Shown here piece after piece: positions 16,413-24,072 of a stretch of 64,000 bases of DNA. The position numbers and the translations under genes are program-made. Numbering within the stretch: the stretch's first letter is position 1; every line of letters begins with the position of its first letter. Origin of the DNA: Archaeoglobus sp. UBA234 (lineage in GTDB: Archaea > Halobacteriota > Archaeoglobi > Archaeoglobales > Archaeoglobaceae); the NCBI GenBank assembly GCA_002494625.1, contig DACH01000022.1, forward strand, positions 1 through 64,000, written 5' to 3'. The notes under the pieces are model-generated. The model ran no database searches. It was not told where the DNA came from and worked only from the letters and a program-made list of their open reading frames with translations.

Positions 16413-17660
16413 ATGAAAGCTGTTATACTGGCTGCCGGGATGGGTAGCAGATTAAACATGAAACCAAAACCACTCCTGAAAGTGGGTGGGATTGAGATAA
16501 TTTTAAGGAGCATGAAGCTCCTTTCAAATCATGTTGATGAGTTTATAGTCGTGGCAGGAAAGTTTTATGATGAAATAAAAAGTTTTCTTGAGGATGTTCC
16601 ATTCAAACACAGGATAATCAAAAATGAACATCCAGAATGGGGAAATGGTTACTCGTTGAAGCTCGCCAAGGATCATGTGAACGGAAAATTCGTGCTTTTA
16701 ATGGGAGATCATATCTACAGTGAGGACTTTATCAGAGAGGCAATACGGGGAGAAGGACTGATAGTTGATGGGAAACCATCGTACATCGATATTGAGGAGG
16801 CTACAAGGGTTAAAGCAGTAAACGGTAGAATCGAGAACATTGGGAAGGGGTTGGAAGATTATAATTTCATCGATACGGGATTTTTCATACTCGATGACTC
16901 CATTTTTGAGGTTGCCAACAGGTTACCTGATGATGTCAGCGTTAGTGATATTATCAGAGATGCCAGGCTCAGAGTTTACGAGGTGAGCGGGTATTTCTGG
17001 ACGGATGTTGATACTGAAGAAGACTTAAAAAAGGCGAATTGGCTTTTGATAGAATCTTCTATTAAGGACACAGATGGACTCGTGTCAAGATACATTAACA
17101 GGAAAATATCTACTAGAATCTCAGCTTTACTCATTAACAGAGTTACACCAACCCAGATGACCTTTGTCAGCTTCATAACTGGACTGATTTCCGCTTTTTC
17201 ACTTTTATTCAGCATTCAAGCAGGTGCTTTGCTCTACCAGCTTTCCTCAATTCTTGACGGGTGTGATGGAGAGATTGCAAGAGCCTCCCTGAGAAAATCG
17301 CCCTTTGGCGGTTATATAGACTCAATAATGGACAGATTCGTTGATTTTCTCTTTCTCGGAATTCTTGCATTCATGTTTCCCTCTTCACTACTGCCTGCTC
17401 TTTTTGCAATTTTCGGGAGCTTTATGGTCAGCTACACAAGGGAGAAGTATAAGGTTGAGTTCGGTAAAAAAACTCTTGAAGATAGGACAAAATATCTCAT
17501 TGGGAAGAGGGATGAAAGGGTTTTCATAATTATGCTGTTCTGTCTCCTCGGTTACATCAATCTGATGTTCTGGATTATCGCGCTGCTGACAAACCTGAGA
17601 GTGCTTTTAACACTTGTTACAGTTTGGAGGGTTGAAATCAGCGAAGGTGGTAAACGCTGA
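16413..17660 (+). CDS. Bifunctional IPCT/DIPPS: di-myo-inositol-phosphate-phosphate synthase
   Basis: A 415-residue fusion. Residues 1 to about 220 are a nucleotidyltransferase (MKAVILAAGMGSRL ... KPKPLLKVGG) expected to make CDP-inositol from CTP and inositol 1-phosphate. The C-terminal half is a membrane CDP-alcohol phosphotransferase with the full catalytic motif DG-EIAR-8-G-3-D-3-D at about residues 285-308. It joins CDP-inositol to inositol 1-phosphate, giving phosphorylated di-myo-inositol phosphate, the precursor of DIP, a solute that hyperthermophiles such as Archaeoglobus accumulate under heat stress. A TATA box (TTTATAAAT, about 16380-16388) lies about 28 bases before the ATG. Residue and domain match is strong. 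Confidence 0.9.
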   Translation: MKAVILAAGMGSRLNMKPKPLLKVGGIEIILRSMKLLSNHVDEFIVVAGKFYDEIKSFLEDVPFKHRIIKNEHPEWGNGYSLKLAKDHVNGKFVLLMGDHIYSEDFIREAIRGEGLIVDGKPSYIDIEEATRVKAVNGRIENIGKGLEDYNFIDTGFFILDDSIFEVANRLPDDVSVSDIIRDARLRVYEVSGYFWTDVDTEEDLKKANWLLIESSIKDTDGLVSRYINRKISTRISALLINRVTPTQMTFVSFITGLISAFSLLFSIQAGALLYQLSSILDGCDGEIARASLRKSPFGGYIDSIMDRFVDFLFLGILAFMFPSSLLPALFAIFGSFMVSYTREKYKVEFGKKTLEDRTKYLIGKRDERVFIIMLFCLLGYINLMFWIIALLTNLRVLLTLVTVWRVEISEGGKR

Positions 17661-18690
17661 AGCCCATATTTCTCAGAACCCATGAGAACTGTCTTCTCTT
17701 GCACTTTCTCCAGTCCCTTTCCTTCCCGAATACCATAACTCTTCCCCTCGATGTTCCATCTATGATTTTTGTGACGGATTTCAGAAACTCCTTGGAATAA
17801 ACGCTATCGAACTCCACCTTCTGTATTTCAACACCCTCAATTTCTGGTATTTCGGTGTCAAGCAAAACTGCCGTTCTTACATTGAATTTTTTGATTAGAG
17901 TTTCAACTGCCTTCTCACCTCTACCTCCAGCGGTAAATATCCTCATATCGAGAAGGGCATCCATCAGGGGACTGCGGAAGTATTCTTCATTCCATACCCT
18001 CACATTCCCATCGATGTCATGTACCTTTCCAAACCAGTAAACTACAAAACCATCTCCGAAGAGCTCCAGATACTTGGAATACTGTTTTCTCCAATAAATC
18101 CAGTGTGTTCTGGGGTCTCCAAATAGAGCCTTGCTCTCTATCCAGTTCACCTCAACACCCTCAATTTCTATGGGATCAGAAAAATAAAAATCTGGAGTTT
18201 TGATACTCTCTTTTCGCATCTCTTTTTCTGTTTTGAAAGAGATGTTTCTTCTCTCCAGCCATGAATTAAGGATGAGTTCCCCAAGCTTTCCTCTGGCAAA
18301 CTGGTGTCTGACTGCAAGGGGAGAGTATATATAATCAGTGAATACAGATTTCCAGACAACTCTTCTCAGATCTTCATCCTCTATTTCTCCAGGATTATCA
18401 AGAGATTTTTTTATTTCTTTTTTTGTAAATTCAAGAGCCTTGAGGAGTAGCCTTACTCTCATCATTGGGGTTAGTCGAATCCACCTCGGAATTCTTTTGT
18501 ATTTACTCCAGTAGTCTGCAAGTTCACCAAGTCTGATGATGACCTTCCCATGATCAGCCTTAACCTGATCAACCTTTTTCTGAGTGAGAATTGTAAAGAG
18601 CATTCCTCTGGGGAGGTTTATTTTATGCAAATCTGAAATGTATCTTAGCTCTTTTCTTATTTTCTTGAATTCTTCTGTGCTTATTTCCAA
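17638..18690 (-). CDS. TPD-motif nuclease-fold protein (archaeal CDIN1/C15orf41 relative)
   Basis: A 350-residue protein. The central part has KTPDFYFSDPIEIEG and then WIESKALFGD (about residues 163-193), the Thr-Pro-Asp motif plus E-x-K that define the TPD family (PF14811), a PD-(D/E)xK nuclease-like fold. Human CDIN1, mutated in congenital dyserythropoietic anaemia I, belongs to this family; archaeal roles are unknown. The N-terminal 130 residues are helical and basic, typical of the family. About 100 C-terminal residues after the core (from VRTAVLLDTEIPEIEG) look like an added alpha/beta domain ending in a basic stretch. It lies 27 bases downstream of the NMD3-like gene and its 3' end overlaps the convergent DIP synthase gene by 23 bases. 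Confidence 0.8.
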   Translation of the reverse strand: MEISTEEFKKIRKELRYISDLHKINLPRGMLFTILTQKKVDQVKADHGKVIIRLGELADYWSKYKRIPRWIRLTPMMRVRLLLKALEFTKKEIKKSLDNPGEIEDEDLRRVVWKSVFTDYIYSPLAVRHQFARGKLGELILNSWLERRNISFKTEKEMRKESIKTPDFYFSDPIEIEGVEVNWIESKALFGDPRTHWIYWRKQYSKYLELFGDGFVVYWFGKVHDIDGNVRVWNEEYFRSPLMDALLDMRIFTAGGRGEKAVETLIKKFNVRTAVLLDTEIPEIEGVEIQKVEFDSVYSKEFLKSVTKIIDGTSRGRVMVFGKERDWRKCKRRQFSWVLRNMGFSVYHLR

Positions 18691-18717
18691 TTTTTCACCT
18701 TCTAATCGTGTTTTCAG

Positions 18718-19005
18718 TCAAATTTCGTCGAATCTGAGGGAATATACAAAGAGTACCCTTACTCTACCTTTTCTCAGTCCTGCATATTTGGTGCTCATCT
18801 TTATTTGAAAGTTCTGCAATCTTTTAATCATTGAGATATACCTTCTTGCATCGTTGACATCTGAAAAGTAAATATCGATGCCATGTTTTGTTTTCAAAAT
18901 TTCACATTCCCAGTCTCTTTTTCTCAGCACTCCTATTATTTCATTTCTCAAGTTGCCCCTGAGCTGCAATACCGCAGGATGCTTGACTTTACCATCGAAT
19001 TCCAC
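18718..19005 (-). CDS. Small protein resembling the NMD3 central domain
   Basis: A 95-residue basic protein. The order AVLQLRG, then HGIDIYFSDVNDARRYISMIK, then GRVRVLFVYSLRF resembles the mid part of archaeal/eukaryotic NMD3, a 60S ribosome export and assembly adaptor (LQLRG ... GlDiYf ... vYsvR pattern). The zinc fingers that begin true NMD3 are missing, so if related it is a stand-alone domain. It precedes the TPD nuclease gene by 27 bases in a likely two-gene operon, and diverges from the integrase-fold gene. The match is by eye and moderate; it could be an unrelated small alpha/beta RNA-binding protein. Confidence 0.5.
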   Translation of the reverse strand: MEFDGKVKHPAVLQLRGNLRNEIIGVLRKRDWECEILKTKHGIDIYFSDVNDARRYISMIKRLQNFQIKMSTKYAGLRKGRVRVLFVYSLRFDEI

Positions 19006-19088
19006 AAACCTTTATTCCACTTTCGAGTTAAAAATACATCGGAAAAGAAATGGAAAAGATTTTTTTAAAACCATAGCGGAATGCTAGT

Positions 19089-19760
19089 ATGGATAACAGT
19101 TTATTCAAAAACCATTACCTCCTCAGAGAATTCTATCTAAACTACATACTGGCATCATCAAGAAAGTCCGATTTTGATCATTGTGTTATACGGCTCATAC
19201 TTTCATCTCTTGCCACCCCAGAAGAGATTATCAACCTGACAAAAAAAGACCTCAAAGAATTCAGGGGTTTCCAGACAGTAAGACTCTACAGCAGAGGAAA
19301 GTACAGGATATCGCCCATTGACAGAAAAACATTCGAGCTGATTCTCAGACTTGGAGAGAACAGAAGTTCAGGAGAGCCCATATTTAACCTTTCAAAAAAA
19401 GAGATAGACGACATTGTCCTCCGTTACTCACCACCATTCCGGAAGCTTAGCGCCATGAAACTTAGAGATGAAGTTATAAGTATAATTCAAGATGGGCTTT
19501 TCTTTGAGGAATACAACGAGATCATGAAAAAGGCTTCAAAAGACCCAAAAAGGATTTTTGCAGCTTTTGAAGATTCAAATCCGATTTATTCGGGTGTATG
19601 GGACTTTGAAGATGACGAGTACTTGAGAGAGTTCATCGAATATTACATGGCTATTATTGGTGAAGAAGATATCCAGCAAATAGCAGACAGAATACATGAA
19701 CCAATAGAAAGACTCAAGAGGATAATGATTGATCAATACTGGACAGAGGATAATGATTGA
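19089..19760 (+). CDS. Degenerate tyrosine-recombinase-like protein (function unknown)
   Basis: A 223-residue protein with a pattern like the catalytic domain of XerD/XerA integrases: IRLILSSLATPEEIINLTKKDL (where box I Arg would be), RLYSRGKYRISPIDRKTFELIL (beta hairpin with Lys), and MKLRDEVISIIQDG (where HxLR sits, only the Arg kept). The nucleophilic Tyr and the box I Arg are not visible, so recombination activity is unlikely; a DNA-binding role is inferred. The C terminus was changed by a small tandem duplication (see repeat). A T-rich TATA-like stretch near 19058 suggests a leaderless message. Confidence 0.55.
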   Translation: MDNSLFKNHYLLREFYLNYILASSRKSDFDHCVIRLILSSLATPEEIINLTKKDLKEFRGFQTVRLYSRGKYRISPIDRKTFELILRLGENRSSGEPIFNLSKKEIDDIVLRYSPPFRKLSAMKLRDEVISIIQDGLFFEEYNEIMKKASKDPKRIFAAFEDSNPIYSGVWDFEDDEYLREFIEYYMAIIGEEDIQQIADRIHEPIERLKRIMIDQYWTEDND

Positions 19761-19770
19761 TCGATACCGG
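19718..19770 (+). repeat. Imperfect tandem duplication across a stop codon
   Basis: A 25-base unit (GAGGATAATGATTGATC followed by A/G-ATAC-T/C-GG) occurs at 19718-19742 and again at 19746-19770, a 28-base period with two differences. A partial third echo (GTTGATCAATATT) follows. The period is not a multiple of three: copy 1 is read as protein, copy 2 in another frame supplies the TGA stop. Confidence 0.8.
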
Positions 19771-19865
19771 GTTGATCAATATTTCAAAATCGAAAAACCA
19801 GTACTATATGCTGAAAAACAGCAAAACCACATCAAATTGATTAACTGATGAATCAATGAGGGTTC

Positions 19866-21098
19866 GTGCTTGAGGCGCTTCTAACAGGTGTTCTGCTTGG
19901 TGTAATCAGTGGTCTGGTTCCGGGAATACATAACAACACTTTTTCAGCCTTGATTATTTCCTATCTCCCACTACTTTACCTCTACTTTGCCCCTGAAGAA
20001 ATAGCAATGGTAATTTTTGCCAATGCAATAACTCACACTTTCATCGATATTCTCCCCTCAATTTTTATCGGTGTACCGGATGAAGATACAGCTCTTTCTG
20101 TCCTTCCAGGACATGAGATGGTTCTGGAGGGAAGGGGTTTTCATGCAGTTACTTTATCTGCCATTAGCAGTTTCCTTTCCTTTCTCATTGCCATGTTCCT
20201 TTTCATACTGCTATTTTCTTCAGGAAAGTGGTTCTGGAATGTTGTATCCTCCCTTACACCCTTGTTTCTTACCTCGATTATAGTTTTCCTTCTTGCATCG
20301 GAGAAAAAAGATATTTACGCCCCACCACTGAACATATGGCTCAAAAGATTTCTCGCACTCACAATTCTGACCTTTTCTGGAATCATCGGGTACTTTTCTT
20401 TCATGTACTCCTACCTGATTGAAATCAGAGGTGGCTCAAGCGTTTTTATACCAATGATGCTTGGCTTCTTTGCTGTTCCAGTAATCTCAAGCAGTATAAA
20501 AACTTCAAAACTCCCCAAACAGAGTATTAGCATAAATATCATGCCTATTAGGTTAAAACATATCATCACAGGCTGTTTTTCTGGTTTTCTTGTATCTCTG
20601 TTTCCTGGAGTTAGTTCAGGCATTGCTGCTGTTATTTCAGCCAGAGGTACTGAAAGAGAGAACTACCTCCTTGCAGTATCTGGAGCCAATACCTCAAACG
20701 CTCTCCTCTGCTTTGCAGTACTTTTTACAAGTGGAAAAACACGGAGTGGTGCTGCCAGTGCTTTCAGAGAGGTGATCGGGTTTAGTATAAACTTCAACGA
20801 GGTTCTCAACCTGCTGATTGTCGGGTTTGTCGTCGCCCTGCTTGCCTTTACAATAACATTAATACTGGGAGCTGGCTTTTCAAAGGCTGTAAATAGGCTG
20901 GAGAATTTTTCAAGAATTTCTACCATTCTACTGATTTTTTTCCCGGTTTATACCTTCTTCATGACCGGAATTCTGGGTTTAGTTATCCTTATCTTCTCCT
21001 CTGCTACAGGATTGCTCTCCTTACGATGGGATGTTAAAAGAGTTTACTGCATGGGTTGCATCATAATTCCAGTCCTATTGAAATATCTGATTGTTTAA
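19866..21098 (+). CDS. TctA/DUF112-family membrane permease
   Basis: A 410-residue polytopic membrane protein. The start GVLLGVISGLVPGIHNNTF and the internal repeat FSGFLVSLFPGVSSGIAAV are the paired P-G-x-x-x motifs of the TctA tripartite tricarboxylate transporter permease family (archaeal DUF112 branch). Tripartite systems need a small membrane subunit (TctB) and a periplasmic binder (TctC); neither is nearby, so archaeal members may act alone on an unknown substrate. GTG is the chosen start at 19866; no clear ribosome site is seen. About 11 membrane segments are apparent. Confidence 0.75.
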   Translation: MLEALLTGVLLGVISGLVPGIHNNTFSALIISYLPLLYLYFAPEEIAMVIFANAITHTFIDILPSIFIGVPDEDTALSVLPGHEMVLEGRGFHAVTLSAISSFLSFLIAMFLFILLFSSGKWFWNVVSSLTPLFLTSIIVFLLASEKKDIYAPPLNIWLKRFLALTILTFSGIIGYFSFMYSYLIEIRGGSSVFIPMMLGFFAVPVISSSIKTSKLPKQSISINIMPIRLKHIITGCFSGFLVSLFPGVSSGIAAVISARGTERENYLLAVSGANTSNALLCFAVLFTSGKTRSGAASAFREVIGFSINFNEVLNLLIVGFVVALLAFTITLILGAGFSKAVNRLENFSRISTILLIFFPVYTFFMTGILGLVILIFSSATGLLSLRWDVKRVYCMGCIIIPVLLKYLIV

Positions 21099-21113
21099 CG
21101 GTGCTTAACAGCT

Positions 21114-21551
21114 TCAATCACTTACAAAGCTTCTGTAATTTTCTCCTTCAATGTATTCCTCAATTTTCCTGATGAACCTGTTTTCGGTTCTGATTACAGG
21201 CAAAACAGTCGTACCACCTCTTATATCGTCAATTTCATCCAGATATTCCACTTCATCCTCACTACCATGGTAAAGAGCCCATCTTCTGTACTCTCCAACT
21301 TCACAGAAAGAAGAATCAATAATTAGCTCAACAATCGCAAACTTTCCATCAAGAACGCCATGAATCGTATCGTAATCAAGGATAAAAAGCCTTCCATTAG
21401 AATAATAGAGCTTTCCAGCTTCAATAGAGATAGCCTTCATCAGGAATTCCTTAAAACTGTACTCTTCAGGATAATCGAGCATTATGGGTCCGAGATGAAG
21501 AACCTGAGCATCTGACAAATCCGCAGACATAATCATCAGAGGTTCATGCAA
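21114..21551 (-). CDS. Hypothetical acidic protein
   Basis: A 145-residue, soluble-looking, acidic protein that I do not recognise. It has several beta-like stretches (GKFAIVELIIDSS, GRLFILDYDTIHGVL) and an acidic loop (GSEDEVEYLDEIDD), with no Cys pairs, signal or membrane segment. Starts at 21551 and 21530 (MSADLSD) are both possible. It is convergent with the TctA-like gene and divergent from the membrane hydrolase gene, so it is its own unit. Coding is supported by length, codon use and lack of a competing frame. Confidence 0.6.
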   Translation of the reverse strand: MHEPLMIMSADLSDAQVLHLGPIMLDYPEEYSFKEFLMKAISIEAGKLYYSNGRLFILDYDTIHGVLDGKFAIVELIIDSSFCEVGEYRRWALYHGSEDEVEYLDEIDDIRGGTTVLPVIRTENRFIRKIEEYIEGENYRSFVSD

Positions 21552-21635
21552 TTAATTAATCTTTTGATTGAACTCCTTAGGAGGCGAATCCAACATATCA
21601 AAAGCCTTAAAAAATATTTTGTCGGTTTTTGATCC

Positions 21636-22145
21636 ATGATTTACACAACACACATCCTCTTCTCCTGTACCTTAATGATTTTGCTCATGAGCAGGGTTGA
21701 GATATTCCAAGATATTCTCCAGAATATTTCACCTTTACAGGCACTTTTTATAGCCTCCTTTGGCTCACTGATACCTGATATTGATCATCCAGGTTCATAC
21801 ATCAGCAAAAAAAGCTGGAGACTTTTTTCTCTTTCAGGTAGTTTCCAGAGGCATCGAGGCTGGACACACAGCATATTCGGATCTTTTGTGTTTTCTCTAA
21901 TCTTTTTTGTATATCTTATGTACATGAAAGCAAATCCAAAGTTTATAGTCCCTTTTTATCTCGGTTACATCTCTCACCTCATATCAGATTCGTTAAACCC
22001 ATCAAGAGTGGCATGGTTCTGGCCTGGCAAAAGGAGGTATGGTATAGGTTTTATAAAAACAGGCTCCTTTGAGGAAGTAATGCTTCAAATAGCCCTCATA
22101 ACTTTACTTTCAGTATCAATTTTGATGGATATGAGATTGATTTAA
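21636..22145 (+). CDS. YdjM-type metal-dependent membrane hydrolase (DUF457)
   Basis: A 169-residue integral membrane protein. The family's metal-binding pattern is complete: THILFS near the N terminus, IPDIDHPGS (about residue 47), HRGWTHS (about 73-79) and GYISHLISDSLNP. Members are called membrane-bound metal-dependent hydrolases, by homology to phospholipase C-like folds, with no substrate known. Four or so membrane helices separate these motifs. The ATG follows a TATA-like AAAAAATATTTT (about 21608-21620) by about 20 bases, so the message is probably leaderless. Confidence 0.78.
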   Translation: MIYTTHILFSCTLMILLMSRVEIFQDILQNISPLQALFIASFGSLIPDIDHPGSYISKKSWRLFSLSGSFQRHRGWTHSIFGSFVFSLIFFVYLMYMKANPKFIVPFYLGYISHLISDSLNPSRVAWFWPGKRRYGIGFIKTGSFEEVMLQIALITLLSVSILMDMRLI

Positions 22146-22210
22146 CATTAATTGATTAAATTGTGGTCTGATAAGAAGATTTTTAAATTTCATCATACAA
22201 TCTCTTAACT

Positions 22211-22474
22211 GTGGCAATTCCTGAGAGTCTGGGAATTCTGATGACCATCGTGATCAACATACCCTTCGGGTACTGGAGAAAGAAGACTAAAAGGTTTTCA
22301 AAGGAATGGTTTCTTGCAATACACTCTGTGGTTCCAATTGTATTCCTACTCAGATTTCTTTCAAATACCCCAATAACACATATCCCAATTTTCTTCGTCG
22401 CTTTCTTTACTGGACAGTTCATTGGAGGAAGAATACATATCCTAACTGGATTTCTTAGCGGGGAGTTCGGTTAA
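22211..22474 (+). CDS. Small membrane protein, unknown
   Basis: An 87-residue protein with two or three hydrophobic segments separated by a basic loop (RKKTKRFSKEW), starting at a GTG. A TATA-like TTTTTAAATTT lies 20-25 bases upstream. The layout resembles small archaeal membrane proteins encoded beside DUF457 hydrolases, with which it may be co-expressed (65-base gap). Its stop codon ends at 22474, directly against the 3' end of the opposing tRNA gene. Function unknown. Confidence 0.6.
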   Translation: MAIPESLGILMTIVINIPFGYWRKKTKRFSKEWFLAIHSVVPIVFLLRFLSNTPITHIPIFFVAFFTGQFIGGRIHILTGFLSGEFG

Positions 22475-22547
22475 TAGCCCCGGGGGGATTCGAACCCCCG
22501 TCGCCGGCTCCAAAGGCCGGTATGATTGACCGCTACACCACGGGGCT
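22475..22547 (-). tRNA. tRNA-Gln (anticodon UUG)
   Basis: The minus strand folds into a 73-base cloverleaf: a 7-bp acceptor stem (AGCCCCG with CGGGGCT), a D arm with GG in the loop, an anticodon stem CCGGC/GCCGG enclosing loop CTTTGGA (anticodon TTG), a 4-base variable region and a T stem GGGGG/CCCCC around TTCGAAT. The discriminator is A and CCA is not encoded. No intron is present. It reads CAA and, by wobble, CAG. In archaea it is charged with Glu and then amidated by GatDE. Confidence 0.96.
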
Positions 22548-22645
22548 TTATTTCCACTTTTACCTCCCATGAATAAATCTTTTTCTGTCGAGGTTAGTTT
22601 AAACAACCTAAGAAAAATTTTTGTTCTGCTAATCCAAGTTATTCT

Positions 22646-22700
22646 GCCGATGATGACTGATGGGCGATCTGAAAGATGATGAGTAGGGAGAGTCTGAGGC
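22646..22700 (+). ncRNA. C/D box sRNA (2'-O-methylation guide)
   Basis: All four boxes occur in canonical order and spacing: C box ATGATGA at 22650-22656, D' CTGA at 22669-22672, C' ATGATGA at 22676-22682, D CTGA at 22694-22697. The guides are 12 and 11 bases long and the D'-C' spacer is 3 bases, as in archaeal dual-guide RNAs. GCC (22646-22648) can pair with GGC (22698-22700) to close the terminal stem. It should bind L7Ae, Nop5 and fibrillarin and direct methylation of the target base paired to the fifth guide base before each D box. The targets are not known from this window. Confidence 0.85.
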
Positions 22701-22785
22701 GTTATTTTTCAGAGGATTTTCTTAAACCTCCTTCCCCATAATTCCAGACGGAAAAGAAGATATAGATTGAGACCAACTCCCACTA

Positions 22786-22983
22786 ATGACAGAAAAAGAA
22801 GAGTTGATGAGGTCGCTAGAGAAGACTTCAATCGCTACTTATGTTGTGCTTTCACTATTTTTCAGCTTAATTGTTGTCTATCTTTCAACTTCAAGCTTAG
22901 TTACTGCTTTGATTATTTCTTCAATCGTTTCATTTACAATTCTCTACTTTTTCAGAAGAAAACAGAGTAATAGAAAAGTATAG
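22786..22983 (+). CDS. Small two-helix membrane protein
   Basis: A 65-residue protein: a charged N terminus (MTEKEELMRSLEK), two hydrophobic helices (ATYVVLSLFFSLIVVYL and LVTALIISSIVSFTILYFF) and a basic tail (RRKQSNRKV). This charge pattern is that of a genuine membrane hairpin. A TATA-like GATATAGA lies about 28 bases before the ATG, so it is probably leaderless. An overlapping ORF in another frame starts just upstream but looks unlike a protein. Function unknown. Confidence 0.6.
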   Translation: MTEKEELMRSLEKTSIATYVVLSLFFSLIVVYLSTSSLVTALIISSIVSFTILYFFRRKQSNRKV

Positions 22984-23109
22984 AAGCACGATAGATGCAC
23001 GATATTTTAAAACAAATACAAGAGCAGTCTGTATCACAATATAATTCCATTGTCCGACGGATTCCTGATTTAGATGATTCTAAACCCTCCTTTCAAAGTC
23101 GATCTATCC

Positions 23110-23367
23110 TCAGTCTTCGTAGTCATAGTCGTACTCATAGTCATAGTAGTCTTCATCCTCGAACTCATCCCTGTCCTCTTCTTCCTCTTCTTCAAAAGCA
23201 AGGCTTTCTATAGAGTAAACCTCATTTGTGTCGAGGGCAAGGAGTTCATCATCCTTTACTATCATAACAAGCCCGCATAACTCACATTGAATCTCCATCC
23301 CCTCATACATGTCTGTCAGTTCAAGAACCTCACCACATGATGGACATCTGATTACCTTAACCACCAT
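23110..23367 (-). CDS. LysW-like zinc-ribbon protein with a very acidic Tyr-rich tail
   Basis: About 85 residues from the ATG in MVVKVIRCPSCGE; an upstream in-frame ATG (23391) adds eight residues. Two CxxC pairs (CPSC, CELC) make a zinc ribbon like that of LysW, the amino-group carrier of archaeal lysine/arginine synthesis. The rest is extremely acidic: six consecutive Glu, then Asp/Glu/Tyr repeats to the end. LysW ends in EDWGE, whose last Glu carries the substrate; this protein ends in YDYED instead, so carrier function is uncertain. Other reading: a DNA-mimic or RNA polymerase-associated zinc ribbon. It is a single gene. Confidence 0.7.
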   Translation of the reverse strand: MVVKVIRCPSCGEVLELTDMYEGMEIQCELCGLVMIVKDDELLALDTNEVYSIESLAFEEEEEEDRDEFEDEDYYDYEYDYDYED

Positions 23368-23534
23368 TGAAGGAATGGGTGAAATTCTCAAATAAAAGTT
23401 TTTCCCATTTCTCAGTAATTATTCCGGGCGATTGATTGATTGTTTTGATGCTTCTACACCCTCAACAATTTCACTGCTTTGCTGGAGGTAGAGTGAGAAG
23501 GTTGAAAAATTAATTCGAAATATATAAATACTTC

Positions 23535-23550
23535 GACTGACCAGTCAGTC
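23535..23550. promoter_or_regulatory. TetR-type operator at the promoter of the TetR-NEW3-ABC operon
   Basis: GACTGACCAGTCAGTC is a near-perfect palindrome of the TGACNNGTCA kind bound by many TetR-family repressors. It lies between a TATA box (ATATATAAATA, about 23519-23530) and the GTG start at 23554, where a bound repressor would cover the transcription start. Self-regulation by the adjacent TetR gene is a well-founded inference. Confidence 0.7.
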
Positions 23551-23553
23551 ATA

Positions 23554-24072
23554 GTGGTAAGAGAGAAAATACTCGATGCAGCCTTTCAGCTCTACATGTC
23601 AAGACCACCTTATGAAATAACGGTAGAAGACATAGCAAGGGAGGCAGGAGTTTCCAAAAGCCTGATTTTCTACCACTTCAAAAACAAAGATAACCTAATC
23701 GAAGAGGTTGCTGTTTATGGAACAAAGAAACTACTTACAGAATGGGAGATAAACTCAGTTTCAGATTTCGTGGAAATCAGTTTCAGCACCATTGTAAACA
23801 GAAAACCTTTAATTGAATTCTCGATGTATGTGGCTGAGAGGATTGCAAGAAAGAAGAGGTTTGAAAGGTTTAAAGAGCTTCTTGATGAGATAATGGAGAG
23901 GCACATCTTCCCCGTTTTCGTCAGAGAGGGTGTGATTGAGCCAAAAAAAATTGCACTTCTCATAAGCGCCATGCTCGACGGACTCTCTCTATACCATTAC
24001 TTTTACAATATAGAGGATATAGAGGACTACAGAAAAGTTGTTATGGAGATGATAAGGAGGTTGAAAGAATGA
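23554..24072 (+). CDS. TetR/AcrR-family transcriptional regulator
   Basis: A 172-residue regulator. The N-terminal TetR helix-turn-helix is clear (ITVEDIAREAGVSKSLIFYHFKNKDNL, about residues 22-48); the C-terminal ligand-binding helices are divergent, as usual. GTG start; the promoter is leaderless-like with a palindromic operator over the start region. It is the first gene of a four-gene unit: its stop overlaps the next gene's ATG by 4 bases. By position it most likely represses the exported protein and ABC transporter downstream and releases on an unknown small molecule or lipid. Confidence 0.9.
   Translation: MVREKILDAAFQLYMSRPPYEITVEDIAREAGVSKSLIFYHFKNKDNLIEEVAVYGTKKLLTEWEINSVSDFVEISFSTIVNRKPLIEFSMYVAERIARKKRFERFKELLDEIMERHIFPVFVREGVIEPKKIALLISAMLDGLSLYHYFYNIEDIEDYRKVVMEMIRRLKE

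Noticed and set aside
22985..23005. Short direct repeat GCACGATA twice
   Set aside because: Eight bases, two copies; not enough to call an attachment site or regulatory element.
23110..23190. Simple-sequence run (tcatagtcg/tcttcttcc) considered as a CRISPR or microsatellite
   Set aside because: It encodes the acidic Tyr-rich tail of the zinc-ribbon protein; there are no regular repeats with spacers.
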